A stretch of 64,000 nt of DNA from Hymenobacter duratus. Its GTDB lineage: Bacteria; Bacteroidota; Bacteroidia; Cytophagales; Hymenobacteraceae. Positions 16,991 to 26,006 of this stretch are shown piece after piece; the stretch's first letter is position 1; every line of letters starts with the position of its first letter. Made by a program: the position numbers and the translations under genes. The stretch spans positions 1,054,001 to 1,118,000 of the forward strand of contig NZ_JACWZZ010000002.1 of assembly GCF_014698995.1 (NCBI RefSeq), in the 5' to 3' direction. The notes below the pieces were generated by a model, which made no database searches, had not been told where the DNA came from, and worked only from the letters and a program-made list of their open reading frames with translations.

Positions 16991-18067
16991 TCAGGGCGCT
17001 TCCGGCTCGTCGTCTTCCGGGTCGTCGGGGTCGTGCTCCAGCGGCTTCATGGGCTTTTCTTCGTAGGGCGGCGCCAGGTCCACACGGCTGGGGGCCGCAT
17101 CGGTGCGGCCTACATGCACCAGCGCATCGCCCTGGTTCACGACCGGCATGTGGTTGAGCCCGATGACGTAGCCCGATACCGGGGCTTCCAGCCGCACGGC
17201 CGTTTCGCCGTACGGGTCGGCAACGGAGCCGTACACCTGGCCTTTCTCGATATAGTCGCCGTTGCGAACCAGACTCCGGAACAGTCCCGCGAACTTGGCC
17301 CGCAGCCACGTATGGCGCAAACACACCACGCCCGGGTGCTCCGGCCGGGAGGCTTCGGCCACCATACCCAGGTGGTGCAGCACCCGAAACGTGCCCGCAA
17401 TGCCTAGGTCAATGCCCGGCTCGTCGAGCCGCAGCGACTCGCCGGTTTCATACACAATGATGCGCCTGCCCTGCTGCATAGCCGTTTCGCGCAGGGAGCC
17501 GGCCCGCAGCGCGGCGTGCAGCGTAAAAGGTGCGGCAAAGGCGGCAGCCATGGCGTCGGTTTCGGGGTCTTCGTGCAGCAGGCACCGGATCTGGGGCATG
17601 TTGGAGCGCGCCGCGCCGCCCGTATGAAAATCGATGCCATAATCAATCAACGGCATGATTTCGCGCATGAAGCGGTGCGCTACGCGGCTGGCCAGCGAGC
17701 CACGGGGGTTGCCGGGAAAGCTCCGGTTCACATCCTTGCCATCGGGCACATCCCGCGAGAAATTCAGAAACCCATAGATGTTGAGGATGGGAATGGCAAT
17801 GATGGTGCCTTTCAGGGGCCGCAACAAGTCGCGCCGGATCAGGCGCCGGATGATTTCGATGCCATTTACCTCGTCGCCATGCATGCCAGCCATCAGCAGC
17901 ACCGTGGGGCCGGGCACGACGGAGCGGAACACATGGACCGGAATATCGATGACCGTACCCGAGGGCAGCCGCGAAATTACCAGCCGCGTCAGAATTCGCT
18001 CACCAGGCTTGATGGTGAGGCCGTTGAGGCAGATATCAGCAGACGCGGCAGTAGCAGTCAAATCCAT
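16991..18067 (-). CDS. succinylglutamate desuccinylase/aspartoacylase-family protein
   Basis: 358 residues from the ATG at 18067 (MDLTATAASADICLNG); a GTG 51 bp upstream is possible but adds a tail unlike the family. Zinc-ligand signatures are clear: AGMHGDEVNGIEIIRRL near residues 66-82 (His and Glu), NRSFPGNPRGS near 112-122 and IDFHTGG near 142-148 (the second His). This M14-like hydrolase family cleaves N-acyl amino acids; the exact substrate here is unknown. It is the downstream member of a rimK cluster and could process glutamylated products. The acidic tail (DPDDPEDDEPEAP) is unusual. It lies 238 bp after rimK. Confidence 0.9.
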   Translation of the reverse strand: MDLTATAASADICLNGLTIKPGERILTRLVISRLPSGTVIDIPVHVFRSVVPGPTVLLMAGMHGDEVNGIEIIRRLIRRDLLRPLKGTIIAIPILNIYGFLNFSRDVPDGKDVNRSFPGNPRGSLASRVAHRFMREIMPLIDYGIDFHTGGAARSNMPQIRCLLHEDPETDAMAAAFAAPFTLHAALRAGSLRETAMQQGRRIIVYETGESLRLDEPGIDLGIAGTFRVLHHLGMVAEASRPEHPGVVCLRHTWLRAKFAGLFRSLVRNGDYIEKGQVYGSVADPYGETAVRLEAPVSGYVIGLNHMPVVNQGDALVHVGRTDAAPSRVDLAPPYEEKPMKPLEHDPDDPEDDEPEAP

Positions 18068-18305
18068 CGGCGGATGCAGCGCGAAGCTCCAGCTCCGCGC
18101 TTTGTAGAACGTACTCACGATAGTGCCTCGCGGAAAAGCTGCCGCATCTGAAGCTGGAGATTCAGAGGGCGCTCAGCTTACTGCTGTGATTCAGGCCGGC
18201 GCCACCACTGCTATGCCAAAGGTGGCTTGCGGCAACGGAAGATATAGAAAGCAGCGGAATTTGCGCAGCCCGCGCTCAGGCAATGTTTTTCGCGTTTCCG
18301 CCCAG

Positions 18306-19256
18306 CTACATCGGTACATCCGACTGGTTGTCGGGCATGGGCTGTTTCTGGCGGGGCTTGGTGCCGGCTTTGGACTTTTTGCGCTGTGCTATATCCGCCG
18401 TGTATTCAATGATGCGGCCGGCAATGTCAAGGCCGGTGGCTTTTTCGATGCCCTCCAACCCCGGCGACGAATTCACTTCCAGCACCAGCGGGCCGCGCTT
18501 GCTCTGCAGCATATCCACGCCCGCAATGCCCAGGCCCAGCGCCTTAGCCGCCAGCAGGGCCGCCGCTTTTTCAGCGCGGGTAAGTTTTACGAGGGTGCCG
18601 GAGCCGCCGCGGTGCAGGTTGGAGCGGAACTCGCCTTCCTTGCCCTGCCGCTTCATAGCGCCTACTACTTCGCCGTTCACCACAAAGGCCCGTAAATCGG
18701 CGCCCTTGCTTTCGGCAATGAATTCCTGCACAATAATGCGCGCCTTCAGGTTATGGAAGGCCTCAATCACCGATTGCGCGGCCTTCGCCGACTCGGCCAG
18801 CACCACGCCCAGGCCCTGCGTTCCTTCCAGCAGCTTGATGATGACCGGCGCACCGCCTACTTGCTCAATCATGGCTGGCACCTCGTCGGAGTAGTTGGTG
18901 AAGGCCGTTTTGGGCATGCCCACCCCGGCCCGGGACAGAATCTGCATGGAGCGGAGTTTGTCGCGGCTACGCACAATGGCCTGGCTTTCTACAGCCGTGC
19001 GCACTTTCATCATTTCAAACTGACGCACTACGGCGCAGCCATAAAACGTGACGGAAGCCCCGATACGGGGAATAATTGCGTCGATGCCTTCCAGCGTCCG
19101 GCCTTCGTACAGAATGCCCGGCTTGCCCTTTTCGAGCACCAGATTACAGTGTAGATGATCTAAAACCACGGCTTCGTGGCCCCGCAGCGTAGCGGCCTCC
19201 ACAAGGCGGGTGGTAGAATACAGCTTCGGCTCGCGCGATAGAATCGCCAGTTTCAT
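18306..19256 (-). CDS. rimK: RimK-family ATP-grasp alpha-L-glutamate ligase
   Basis: 316 residues from the ATG at 19256 ([21 protein letters not shown]). Family motifs are visible: [14 protein letters not shown] (ATP-binding loop), [18 protein letters not shown], and [26 protein letters not shown] (Mg-binding Glu and Asn). In E. coli RimK adds glutamates to the C-terminus of ribosomal protein S6 and can also make poly-alpha-glutamate. The basic C-terminal tail ([17 protein letters not shown]) is an extension. Upstream by 61 bp is the RimB-like protease gene and downstream is the aspartoacylase-like gene. The three-gene arrangement suggests a glutamylation and trimming pathway acting on a ribosomal or other protein. 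Confidence 0.93.
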   Translation of the reverse strand: MKLAILSREPKLYSTTRLVEAATLRGHEAVVLDHLHCNLVLEKGKPGILYEGRTLEGIDAIIPRIGASVTFYGCAVVRQFEMMKVRTAVESQAIVRSRDKLRSMQILSRAGVGMPKTAFTNYSDEVPAMIEQVGGAPVIIKLLEGTQGLGVVLAESAKAAQSVIEAFHNLKARIIVQEFIAESKGADLRAFVVNGEVVGAMKRQGKEGEFRSNLHRGGSGTLVKLTRAEKAAALLAAKALGLGIAGVDMLQSKRGPLVLEVNSSPGLEGIEKATGLDIAGRIIEYTADIAQRKKSKAGTKPRQKQPMPDNQSDVPM

Positions 19257-19317
19257 CAGAGAGAATAGAGAAGGTGGAGTGGAGCAGAAGCGTCTGCAAG
19301 AGAATACGCCGGGCGTA

Positions 19318-19794
19318 TCAGGACCGCGAAGAATCTGCGGCAAGTTGGGTTTTGGAAGATACGTTGCGCCGCGTTACGTCTACCACAAAGCGGCCGTGGC
19401 GCAAGAGCAAGCGCCCCAGCAGCACTGGGTATTTCATGTCGGAGCGGTCAGAGAGCGAAAACTCGGTGTTGAAATCTTCGCCAAATATCCGCAGGATAGC
19501 CCGGATAACGTAGCGTTCCTGCACTTCGCCGTTGGAACTTTTGATGTCGCGCAGACTGAACTCAGCAAATTCCATGGGCTTGCCATCAAAGTCCGGATGC
19601 GAGGGGTCGAGCAGCTGCACATGCAGGCGCTGGCGGCCCGCAGCATCCGTTACCAGATGAATATTGGAGCAATGGATGGCACTGGTGTAGGCCCCGGTAT
19701 CCACCTTGGCCTCTACTCCCCACAGCTGAAACTGCGGAAAGTCTACCAGCTCCCGCCGACCTACAATACGCTTGGGTACGCGCTGCTTTTTCAT
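19318..19794 (-). CDS. RimB-like retropepsin-type protease (PF05618)
   Basis: 158 residues from the ATG at 19794. [12 protein letters not shown] motif (about residues 32-42) is the DTGA active-site signature of the small aspartic-type proteases grouped as PF05618 and called ATP-dependent zinc proteases or RimB. The N-terminus [21 protein letters not shown] and a [20 protein letters not shown] end fit too. In Pseudomonas, RimB is described as a protease affecting glutamylated S6. The location directly before rimK supports that link. The reading frame is complete and needs no internal start. Confidence 0.88.
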   Translation of the reverse strand: MKKQRVPKRIVGRRELVDFPQFQLWGVEAKVDTGAYTSAIHCSNIHLVTDAAGRQRLHVQLLDPSHPDFDGKPMEFAEFSLRDIKSSNGEVQERYVIRAILRIFGEDFNTEFSLSDRSDMKYPVLLGRLLLRHGRFVVDVTRRNVSSKTQLAADSSRS

Positions 19795-19900
19795 CGGCGG
19801 ACAAGTAAAGGCGAAATGGTGAGATTGTGAAATGCGGGTCTGCCGGCGGTGTAGTCACTACGCGAGGTGCGGCTAACTTACCATCTCACAGCCTTTTTGC

Positions 19901-21028
19901 TTAGCCTTTGTAGCTGATGCGGTATACGGCATCGTTCTGATCGTCGGAGACAAGCAGCGAGCCGTCGGGCAGCACCAGCAAGCATACGGGGCGGCCCCAG
20001 GGCTTCTGGCCCTGCAGCCAGCCCTCGGCAAATGGCTCATAGGAAGTTGCCTGCTTGCCCGTGGCATCGAGTTTCACAAGCATAATGCGGTACCCGATTT
20101 TGCTGCTTCGGTTCCAGGAGCCATGCTCCGGAATCAGAATCTGGTTGCGGTATTGGGCCGGAAACTGCTTGCCAGTGTAGAATTTCATACCCAGCGCCGC
20201 CACGTGTGGCCCCAGCTTACGGGCGGGCTTCTGGTAGGTATCGGCGGAGCGGCCTTTGCTAAGCTGCGGGTCGGGTACATCACCGGCAAAGAAGTACGGA
20301 AACCCAAAGTGTAGGCCGGCATTGGCGGCGCGGTTCAGCTCATCGGCGGGCAGGTTGTCGCCGAGCATGTCGCGGCCGTTGTCGGTAAACCACAGCGCTT
20401 TATCCTGCGGGCTCCAGTCGAAACCAACGGTATTGCGCACGCCCTGGGCAAATACTTCCAGCCCGGTGCCGTCGGCATTCAGGCGGTTGATGGTACCATA
20501 GATGGGTTCTTCGGGCAGGCAGGAATTGCAGGGTGCGCCCACGGGCACATACAGCTTGCCATCGGGGCCGAAGGCAATGTAGCGGTACCCATGCCAGTCT
20601 TTATTAGGCAGCTTGTCATACACCACGGCCGGTTTGGGCTTCTGCCTGAGGCGCGTGGCAATGTTGTCGTAGCGCAGAATGCGGTTGATTTCGGCTACGT
20701 AGAGCGCCCCGTTGCGCACAGCCACGCCATTGGGCGCGTTCAGGCCCGTCGCCACCGTCACGACTTCATCGGCGCGGCCGTCCTTGTTGCGGTCGGGCAG
20801 GGCGTACACTTTGTCGTCCTTGGTACCCACGTACACAGTGCCATCGGGCCCGACAGCCAGTTCGCGGGCACTTTTTACGCCTTGTGCGAAGTAGCTAATC
20901 GTGAAGCCGGCGGGCAGCTTAATCTTGCTCAGGTTAGCATCGGGGGCGGCTGTGGGGCGAGCCGGGGCAAAAGCTGCCAGCAGCACCGGAGCCAGCAGCA
21001 GTACAGGAAGGAAGTGGCGCGTCGTCAT
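19901..21028 (-). CDS. PQQ-dependent sugar/sorbosone dehydrogenase-like protein
   Basis: 375 residues from the ATG at 21028, chosen for a signal peptide (TTRHFLPVLLLAPVLLAAFAPA). A six-bladed propeller follows: GPDGTVYVGTKDDKVYALPDRN (about 60-81), an AFGPDGKLYVPVGAPCNSC segment and DWSPQDKALWFTDNGRDMLG. The family of soluble glucose/sorbosone dehydrogenases oxidises sugars using PQQ, in the periplasm. No second redox domain or haem site (CxxCH) is present, so the electron acceptor is external. It is the first of the minus-strand genes that run into the RimB/RimK cluster, 106 bp before it, but a functional link is doubtful. Members of the family also exist with unknown substrates. Confidence 0.88.
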   Translation of the reverse strand: MTTRHFLPVLLLAPVLLAAFAPARPTAAPDANLSKIKLPAGFTISYFAQGVKSARELAVGPDGTVYVGTKDDKVYALPDRNKDGRADEVVTVATGLNAPNGVAVRNGALYVAEINRILRYDNIATRLRQKPKPAVVYDKLPNKDWHGYRYIAFGPDGKLYVPVGAPCNSCLPEEPIYGTINRLNADGTGLEVFAQGVRNTVGFDWSPQDKALWFTDNGRDMLGDNLPADELNRAANAGLHFGFPYFFAGDVPDPQLSKGRSADTYQKPARKLGPHVAALGMKFYTGKQFPAQYRNQILIPEHGSWNRSSKIGYRIMLVKLDATGKQATSYEPFAEGWLQGQKPWGRPVCLLVLPDGSLLVSDDQNDAVYRISYKG

Positions 21029-21079
21029 ATACTGCGTCAAACCGCAGATAGCTCCCGAAGGTTGCCGGGATGTATGCAC

Positions 21080-21141
21080 AAGGCCACCGGAGCCACGGGG
21101 CAGCAGTTCTAGGCTGCACTCCCTGCGGCTCCGGTGGCCTT
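21080..21141 (-). terminator. strong hairpin downstream of the 2TM gene
   Basis: A perfect 15-bp stem AAGGCCACCGGAGCC / GGCTCCGGTGGCCTT with a loop of about 30 nt, 14 bp past the stop of the 2TM gene. It lacks a U run after the stem, so its terminator role is inferred from position. Confidence 0.5.
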
Positions 21142-21155
21142 ACTCTGCCTGTGCT

Positions 21156-21443
21156 TTATATTCGCCCTTCGCGCTGCTGGCGCTGCAGCCGCTCATACTC
21201 GCGCTCCGAGAGCTGGGCCCGGCCGAAGCCGCCATACACACCAATACCGTTCATGAGCACGCCAAAACCCCAGAACACAGTAGACCACACCGGCCACGGA
21301 ATCGGGTGCGACTCCCGCCCCGTCAGGGCCCAGATGGCCCACAGCAGGGCATTCACCGTGAGGTAGGTGAACAGGTGTGATTTAAATTTGGCGCGGTCTT
21401 TTGCCATACGCCACAGCTGCGGGTCACGTTCGGTGGTTTCCAT
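21156..21443 (-). CDS. 2TM domain-containing protein
   Basis: 95 residues from the ATG at 21443 (METTERDPQLW). Two hydrophobic segments at about residues 25-41 (FTYLTVNALLWAIWAL) and 52-68 (WSTVFWGFGVLMNGIGV) are joined by a short polar loop, and an acidic/basic helix (YERLQRQQREGRI) ends the chain. This is the layout of the 2TM domain family (PF13239), found in bacterial histidine-kinase fusions and as stand-alone small membrane proteins. No function is proven for the stand-alone forms. It is divergent from the DoxX gene across a 307-bp gap. Confidence 0.8.
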   Translation of the reverse strand: METTERDPQLWRMAKDRAKFKSHLFTYLTVNALLWAIWALTGRESHPIPWPVWSTVFWGFGVLMNGIGVYGGFGRAQLSEREYERLQRQQREGRI

Positions 21444-21750
21444 GGAGACAGAAGGAGTTTTGGTGGATGAATGCTCAAACCTAGCCGGCTCCTTAAATAT
21501 ACACAACTGAATATTCCCCAAGCGGCAACTTCGGCGGTTGAACCCGCAAAAAACGCAGCCGGGCTGTAGTGTGCTCCGGTAGGTTCGCGCTGGCATTCTT
21601 CCTGTTTTTCCATACATATGCCTCAGTAGTGTCTAGCATGGCCCAGGCCATACGGAGGCTTCCGGCCCGGCAGCTTCGCTATAGCAGTACCATGTGCGGT
21701 GGATTTTGTAAATTCAGTCAGGATTGGATTTTCACTTCTACCCCCAGGAC
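21444..21750. other. divergent intergenic region, 2TM gene to DoxX gene
   Basis: 307 bp between two divergent genes. I see no gene, palindrome or clear promoter pair. TATATTTA on the minus strand (near 21498) resembles a -7 element for the 2TM gene. Confidence 0.4.
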
Positions 21751-22200
21751 ATGGAACTCTCCCATAAGTTGCCTTTGGCCGGGCACCGCCGCAACAGCTC
21801 CTCCAATCCGGTCTGGATGGATGTGCTGCGTATTCTGCTGGGTCTGTTCCTGTTTGTGAAGGGCATTGCCTTTCTGGACCACACCAGTGACGTTTTTTAC
21901 CTGCTGAGCCAACAGCAGAGCCTGGCCGAGCTCAAAAGAGCGTCGATCTTTTTCAGCATCTTTCATATTGTTGGCGGGCTCATGATAGCCGCCGGGGCCC
22001 TGACCCGGTTTGCGCTGCTTTGCCAGATTCCTATCCTGCTGGGAGCCGTGCTTATCGTAAATCCTCAGAATGGACTGGAACTGGAAAACCGGGAGCTTTG
22101 GGTTTCTATGGTGGTGCTAGGGCTGCTTCTGTTTTTTATGGTGGTGGGCCCAGGCCGGTTTTCGGTAGACAACAAGATTTTCCGGGAGCAGAAACAATAG
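21751..22200 (+). CDS. DoxX family membrane protein
   Basis: 149 residues from the ATG at 21751 (MELSHKLPLAG); a TTG upstream gives a longer but less likely start. Four membrane segments are visible: WMDVLRILLGLFLFVKGIAF, ASIFFSIFHIVGGLMIAAGAL, FALLCQIPILLGAVLIV and LWVSMVVLGLLLFFMVVGPG. The RILLGLFLFVKGI segment is typical of DoxX/DoxD proteins, which are small four-helix membrane proteins linked to redox or respiration in other organisms; function here is unknown. It ends 19 bp before the convergent hydrolase gene. Confidence 0.85.
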   Translation: MELSHKLPLAGHRRNSSSNPVWMDVLRILLGLFLFVKGIAFLDHTSDVFYLLSQQQSLAELKRASIFFSIFHIVGGLMIAAGALTRFALLCQIPILLGAVLIVNPQNGLELENRELWVSMVVLGLLLFFMVVGPGRFSVDNKIFREQKQ

Positions 22201-22219
22201 TATTAGCCTTACTGGCTTG

Positions 22220-23011
22220 CTAGAGCCGCACGTCCAGATGCTGGCGCAGGTAGGCGGCCACGTTGTGCAGCAGGCCGCCGTGCCCGGCCTCCAGCAATAT
22301 GGTGCGGCCGGCACGCAACGCCCCCGTAAAACGCTCCAAGCCAGCATGCGGAATCACCACATCGTGGCGGCCCAGGAGAAACGTGACGGGAATAGGGCGG
22401 CGGTTGAGCACGGCGGCCAGCTGGCCCAAATCGAAGGTGAGCTGCCGAAAACCAACCCAACTGCGGTATACGCGCAGGCGCTTTTCGCGGCTATCCAGCT
22501 GCCATTCGGCGAAGCGCACGAGGCGGGCCGGCACCAGCCGGTGCTTTTCCAGCCGCCCCAGAAACCGCAGCAGATTCTCGGGTTTCAGCACGGCCCGGCC
22601 CAGCACGCCGCGCATCCAGGGCGGATAGGTAGCCAGCGCATACCAGAACTGCCGTTGCAAACCGTCGGGCGCAATCAGCCAGATGTTCTTTACCCGCTCC
22701 GGAAACTGCTCGGCGGCTGTCAGCGCGAATTTGGCGCCCATGCTGAAGGCCAGCAGACTGAATTCGTGGATGCCTTCCTGCCGCAGAAAGTCATGTAGCA
22801 TTTCGGCCAGCCGCTGTTTGCGGAGTGGAGCATCAGCTTTGAGCAGGTGGCTGCGGCCGTGGTAAAACAGGTCGAAGGCATACACGGTCAGCCCATCACC
22901 TAACGCGTTTATCACAGCGTGCCAGTGCCCCTGGCTCTGCCCGTAGCCGTGAAAAGCCAGCACTACGCGCGGCCCGGCGCCATATACGTGGTAGTGCAGG
23001 CGGCTTGGCAT
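22220..23011 (-). CDS. alpha/beta hydrolase
   Basis: 263 residues. It opens MPSRLHYHVYGAGPRVVLAFHGYGQ with the oxyanion HG near residues 21-22. The nucleophile elbow reads LAFSMGAKFAL (Ser about residue 91, A-x-S-x-G form). The acid residue lies in the FLLGRHDVVIPHAGL segment (Asp about 226) and the catalytic His in LEAGHGGLLHNVAAYL (about 249). These features place it in the alpha/beta-hydrolase fold superfamily, similar to YfcA/MhpC-like esterases. The substrate cannot be told. It is convergent with DoxX and follows DUF502 by 70 bp on the same strand. Confidence 0.88.
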   Translation of the reverse strand: MPSRLHYHVYGAGPRVVLAFHGYGQSQGHWHAVINALGDGLTVYAFDLFYHGRSHLLKADAPLRKQRLAEMLHDFLRQEGIHEFSLLAFSMGAKFALTAAEQFPERVKNIWLIAPDGLQRQFWYALATYPPWMRGVLGRAVLKPENLLRFLGRLEKHRLVPARLVRFAEWQLDSREKRLRVYRSWVGFRQLTFDLGQLAAVLNRRPIPVTFLLGRHDVVIPHAGLERFTGALRAGRTILLEAGHGGLLHNVAAYLRQHLDVRL

Positions 23012-23081
23012 ACGGTAAGATTTAGATTCTGCGTGCGTAGCGCCCTGTTGGTTTTGCGCCCATATTCCCTTCCTGCTCCCG

Positions 23082-23630
23082 CTACCCTATCCGCGACACG
23101 CCACCCGACACGATGAACTTCATTACCTCGCTGCTGGGCAACTCCAGGTAGGATATGGCGGCCGGCTGCACCAGCACCAACTCGCCGGAGAAATTGTAGG
23201 AGTGCGGAAAATACACCGCCACCAGGTCTTCGCGGTTCAGCGCCGCCAGATTATCCTGCGTTATGAATCCCATTTTGTAGACGTTGTCCTGGCCATTGAG
23301 GCGCACCAGCACGGGGCAATTGAACTTCTGGTTGTCGCCGACGAAGGCATCGAACAGGTCTTTGAGGCTGGAATAGATGATGCTGACCAGGGGTGTGCGG
23401 TGCAGCAGCCGCTCGGCAATAACCAGGAAGGGCCGCACCATAAACGACCTAGCCACAAACCCGATTATCGTCACCAGGAACACGGCCACCACCAGCCCCA
23501 GGCCCGGCACGCCGTAGTTGGGAAACAGGTTGTCGAGCCAATTGAATACGGCGTACAGAATATATATCGTGAGGCCGATGGGCGCCACGATAAGAAACCC
23601 GTTGAGAAAGTAATTGAACAGTTTACGCAT
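23082..23630 (-). CDS. DUF502 family membrane protein
   Basis: 182 residues. Two N-terminal membrane helices (NYFLNGFLIVAPIGLTIYILY; GLGLVVAVFLVTIIGFVARSF) are followed by a soluble beta-rich domain (RTPLVSIIYSSLKDLFDAF; VLVRLNGQDNVYKMGFITQ; LVAVYFPHSYNFSGELVLV). This is the standard DUF502 arrangement found in many bacteria and plants (LIKE COV). The molecular role is unknown; links to membrane trafficking or auxin in plants are not transferable. It stands alone, 181 bp downstream of ispH. Confidence 0.9.
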   Translation of the reverse strand: MRKLFNYFLNGFLIVAPIGLTIYILYAVFNWLDNLFPNYGVPGLGLVVAVFLVTIIGFVARSFMVRPFLVIAERLLHRTPLVSIIYSSLKDLFDAFVGDNQKFNCPVLVRLNGQDNVYKMGFITQDNLAALNREDLVAVYFPHSYNFSGELVLVQPAAISYLELPSSEVMKFIVSGGVSRIG

Positions 23631-23730
23631 GCCGCGAATGTACTATACGGCGGCGCCTTGCCCTGGCCTAGATAGAAAAATCAGGCATTAACTGCTAAAG
23701 CGCGGCTATACCAATACTTGCCCGACACTC

Positions 23731-23780
23731 AAAAAAGACTTCCCTGCGCTATTCCTATTATGGAAGAAAGCGCAGGGAAG
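23731..23780 (-). terminator. terminator of ispH
   Basis: On the minus strand CTTCCCTGCGCT, loop of about 18 nt, AGCGCAGGGAAG followed by TCTTTTTTG. It starts about 30 bp after the ispH stop at 23812. Confidence 0.85.
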
Positions 23781-23811
23781 CTTATTACAGGTTAGTATAG
23801 TTCGGGGAGGC

Positions 23812-24696
23812 TTACACTACGTGCTCGGCTACTTCTTCTATCCGCTCTTTCACGCGTTGCATGAGCCACATGGGGGTGCTGGTAGCACCGCAAATTCCCA
23901 CTGATTGGGCATCATGAAACCATGCTTCGTCCAGTTCCTGCTCGTTTTCTACAAAGTAGCTGCGCGGGTTGGTTTTGTTCACCACCGAAAACAGGGCCTT
24001 GCCGTTGGAGCTCTTTCGTCCGCTCACGAACACAATTACATCGTGCTCCACGGCAAATTTCGCCAGGGCCGGCTCCCGGTTGCTGACCTGCCGGCAGATG
24101 CTGTCGTTGGCATCAAACGACTCCAATGATCCGCCGGCCGCCTGAATGCGCTCCTCCATTACGGCTTTCATGTGGTAGAAGCCGGCGGTGCTTTTGGTGG
24201 TCTGGCTGAAGAGCGTCACGGGCCGCGCGAAGTCCACCTGGTCGAGGTCGGCTTCGGTCATGATGATGATGGCGCGGTTGCCGGTCTGGCCCGTGAGGCC
24301 GGCCACTTCGGCATGGCCCGGCTGCCCGTATATCACAATCTGGCCATTCTGGCGCTGGCTGGCATCGAAGGCATGCTTCACGCGGTTCTGGAGCTTAAGT
24401 ACCACCGGGCAGGAGGCGTCAATCAGCTCGATGTTGTTGCGCAGGGCCAGCTGGTAGGTTTCCGGCGGCTCGCCATGCGCCCGAATCAGCACTTTGCAGT
24501 CGTGCAGGTTTTCGAGCTGCTCCCGGTCAATTATGCGGAGGCCTTTGCCGTGCAGGCGCTCCACTTCCATGCGGTTGTGCACAATGTCGCCGAGGCAGTA
24601 CAGGGTTTCATCCTGGGCCAGTTCGTCCTCGGCCATCTGAATGGCAAACTCGACGCCGAAGCAATAGCCGGAATTCTTGTCAATGGTAACGTTCAT
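23812..24696 (-). CDS. ispH: 4-hydroxy-3-methylbut-2-enyl diphosphate reductase
   Basis: 294 residues from the ATG at 24696. The three conserved cysteines that bind the iron-sulfur cluster are visible: SGYCFGVEFA (Cys12), DASCPVVLKL (about 95) and GICGATSTPMWLMQ (about 271). The RAHGEPPE and GQPGHAEVAG motifs belong to the family. IspH makes IPP and DMAPP in the last step of the methylerythritol-phosphate isoprenoid pathway in the cytoplasm. Upstream is cmk 131 bp away on the same strand. Longer in-frame reading past 24696 runs through cmk sequence in another frame and is not real. Confidence 0.97.
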   Translation of the reverse strand: MNVTIDKNSGYCFGVEFAIQMAEDELAQDETLYCLGDIVHNRMEVERLHGKGLRIIDREQLENLHDCKVLIRAHGEPPETYQLALRNNIELIDASCPVVLKLQNRVKHAFDASQRQNGQIVIYGQPGHAEVAGLTGQTGNRAIIIMTEADLDQVDFARPVTLFSQTTKSTAGFYHMKAVMEERIQAAGGSLESFDANDSICRQVSNREPALAKFAVEHDVIVFVSGRKSSNGKALFSVVNKTNPRSYFVENEQELDEAWFHDAQSVGICGATSTPMWLMQRVKERIEEVAEHVV

Positions 24697-24827
24697 AGCC
24701 CTTGGGGTGCAGCGTACGAAGTAGGTGGAGGGTGGAGTAGGTGGAAAAGCGGAGGCAGCAGAACGGCTATGCAATTCTGATGCCCGATGCTGCCTTGCCA
24801 CCGGACGCCAGCAACTATTTCCTCCTG

Positions 24828-25556
24828 TTATACAACCACTTCGCCGCCATTCCGTTCGGCGCCGGCGCCGGCCGCCAGCGCAAACAGCGTCGCCGACACC
24901 CGTTCCAATACGAAATCCACCTGCTCGTCGATCATCATGTGGGTCGTGTCGAGCAGTACGGCATCGGTGGCGCGGCGCAGGGGGCTTTCGGTGCGGGTGG
25001 AGTCGAGGTGGTCGCGCTTTCGCAGGTTTTCCACAATTTCCTCCACCGCCACTTGCTCGCCCTTCACGGCCAGCTCTTCCTGGCGGCGCTCGGCGCGGGT
25101 CACTACTTCGGCCGTCATGAACACTTTCACCTCGGCATCCGGAAAAACGGTGGTTCCGATGTCGCGGCCATCCATCACCACGCCCCGCTTGCGGCCCATG
25201 CGCTGCTGCTGCGCCACCATGGCGTGGCGCACGGCCGGAATGCTCGATACTTCGCTCACGAGGTTGGAAATCCGCATCTGCCGGATTTCGTCTTCCCGGA
25301 TCTGGCCATCGAGGCACAACTCGTTGCGGCCGGTTTTGCGGTTGCGCTTGAAGCTGATGTGCATTTCGTGCAGGGCCTGCTCAATCTGCGGCAGGTTGTC
25401 GAAGGCAATGTCGTGCTCCAGCAGGTAGAGCGTCACGGCCCGGTACATGGCCCCGGTATCGATGTAGGCGTAGCCCAGTTCCGCAGCCACTGCCTTGGCC
25501 GTGGTGCTTTTGCCGCAGGAAGAGTAGCCATCGATGGCAATGACGATTTTTTTCAT
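24828..25556 (-). CDS. cmk: cytidylate kinase
   Basis: 242 residues from the ATG at 25556 (MKKIVIAIDGYSSCGKSTT). The Walker A loop GYSSCGKST is followed by LGYAYIDTGAMYRAV, with the Tyr-Arg of the CMP-binding site, and by MDGRDIGTTVFPDAEVKVFMTA, the conserved core of the family. The C-terminal half (LDTTHMMIDEQVDFVLERV) is also typical. The enzyme phosphorylates CMP and dCMP for nucleotide supply. It follows the 133-residue unknown gene by 38 bp and precedes ispH, an arrangement seen in other Bacteroidota. Confidence 0.96.
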   Translation of the reverse strand: MKKIVIAIDGYSSCGKSTTAKAVAAELGYAYIDTGAMYRAVTLYLLEHDIAFDNLPQIEQALHEMHISFKRNRKTGRNELCLDGQIREDEIRQMRISNLVSEVSSIPAVRHAMVAQQQRMGRKRGVVMDGRDIGTTVFPDAEVKVFMTAEVVTRAERRQEELAVKGEQVAVEEIVENLRKRDHLDSTRTESPLRRATDAVLLDTTHMMIDEQVDFVLERVSATLFALAAGAGAERNGGEVVV

Positions 25557-25594
25557 GGCTGATTCTCTCGGCACAGAGTGGCTGCTGGGTGAAC

Positions 25595-25996
25595 TCACGA
25601 AATCCAGTTTTTGCGACGTGGCGCGGCAGCCAGTCGTTCGGGTATGCTCGCAAAAAACGCTGCCACCGACTCAGGCTGGCCCTTATCGAGTTGCTGCGCA
25701 ATGCGGTAGAAAGGATTGAAAAAGCTGTTTTGCTGAATGCCCACGCCGGTTGTGCCATCCGGGCCCTGGGCCCATGTGCCGCCGTAGGTGCTTACCAGGC
25801 ATTGCCCCAGAAAGCACCCCAGCGCCGTCACGATGCCCTCCCGGTCGGCAGGCTTGATGCCGGGCCGCTGGGCTTCGATGAACTCGTCGAGCCGTTGCAC
25901 GGCAGCAGCGTCATAGGCATTTACCTGTAATTGCTGGCGCACCGCCTCGGCGGCGGCAAGTAAGGAGGCAACAGGGGATTCGGCGGGTGAAGACAT
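25595..25996 (-). CDS. hypothetical protein ahead of cmk
   Basis: 133 residues from the ATG at 25996 (MSSPAESPVASLL). It looks soluble and alpha/beta: an N-terminal helical region (AAAEAVRQQLQVNAYDAAAVQRLDE) and then GIVTALGCFLGQCLVSTYGGTWAQ, an aromatic/Gly patch (VGIQQNSFFNPFYRIAQQL), and a basic end. I do not recognise a named family; the LGCFLGQCLVSTYGGTW stretch is reminiscent of DUF3806-like proteins, but this is not secure. It lies 10 bp after the upstream secreted-protein gene and 38 bp before cmk on the same strand. Confidence 0.6.
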   Translation of the reverse strand: MSSPAESPVASLLAAAEAVRQQLQVNAYDAAAVQRLDEFIEAQRPGIKPADREGIVTALGCFLGQCLVSTYGGTWAQGPDGTTGVGIQQNSFFNPFYRIAQQLDKGQPESVAAFFASIPERLAAAPRRKNWIS

Positions 25997-26006
25997 AGGC
26001 AAAAAA

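Noticed and set aside
24697..25317. In-frame N-terminal extension of ispH
   Set aside because: It runs through cmk coding sequence in another frame; the product before residue 1 is Arg/Gly/Pro shadow sequence, and IspH has its normal start at 24696.
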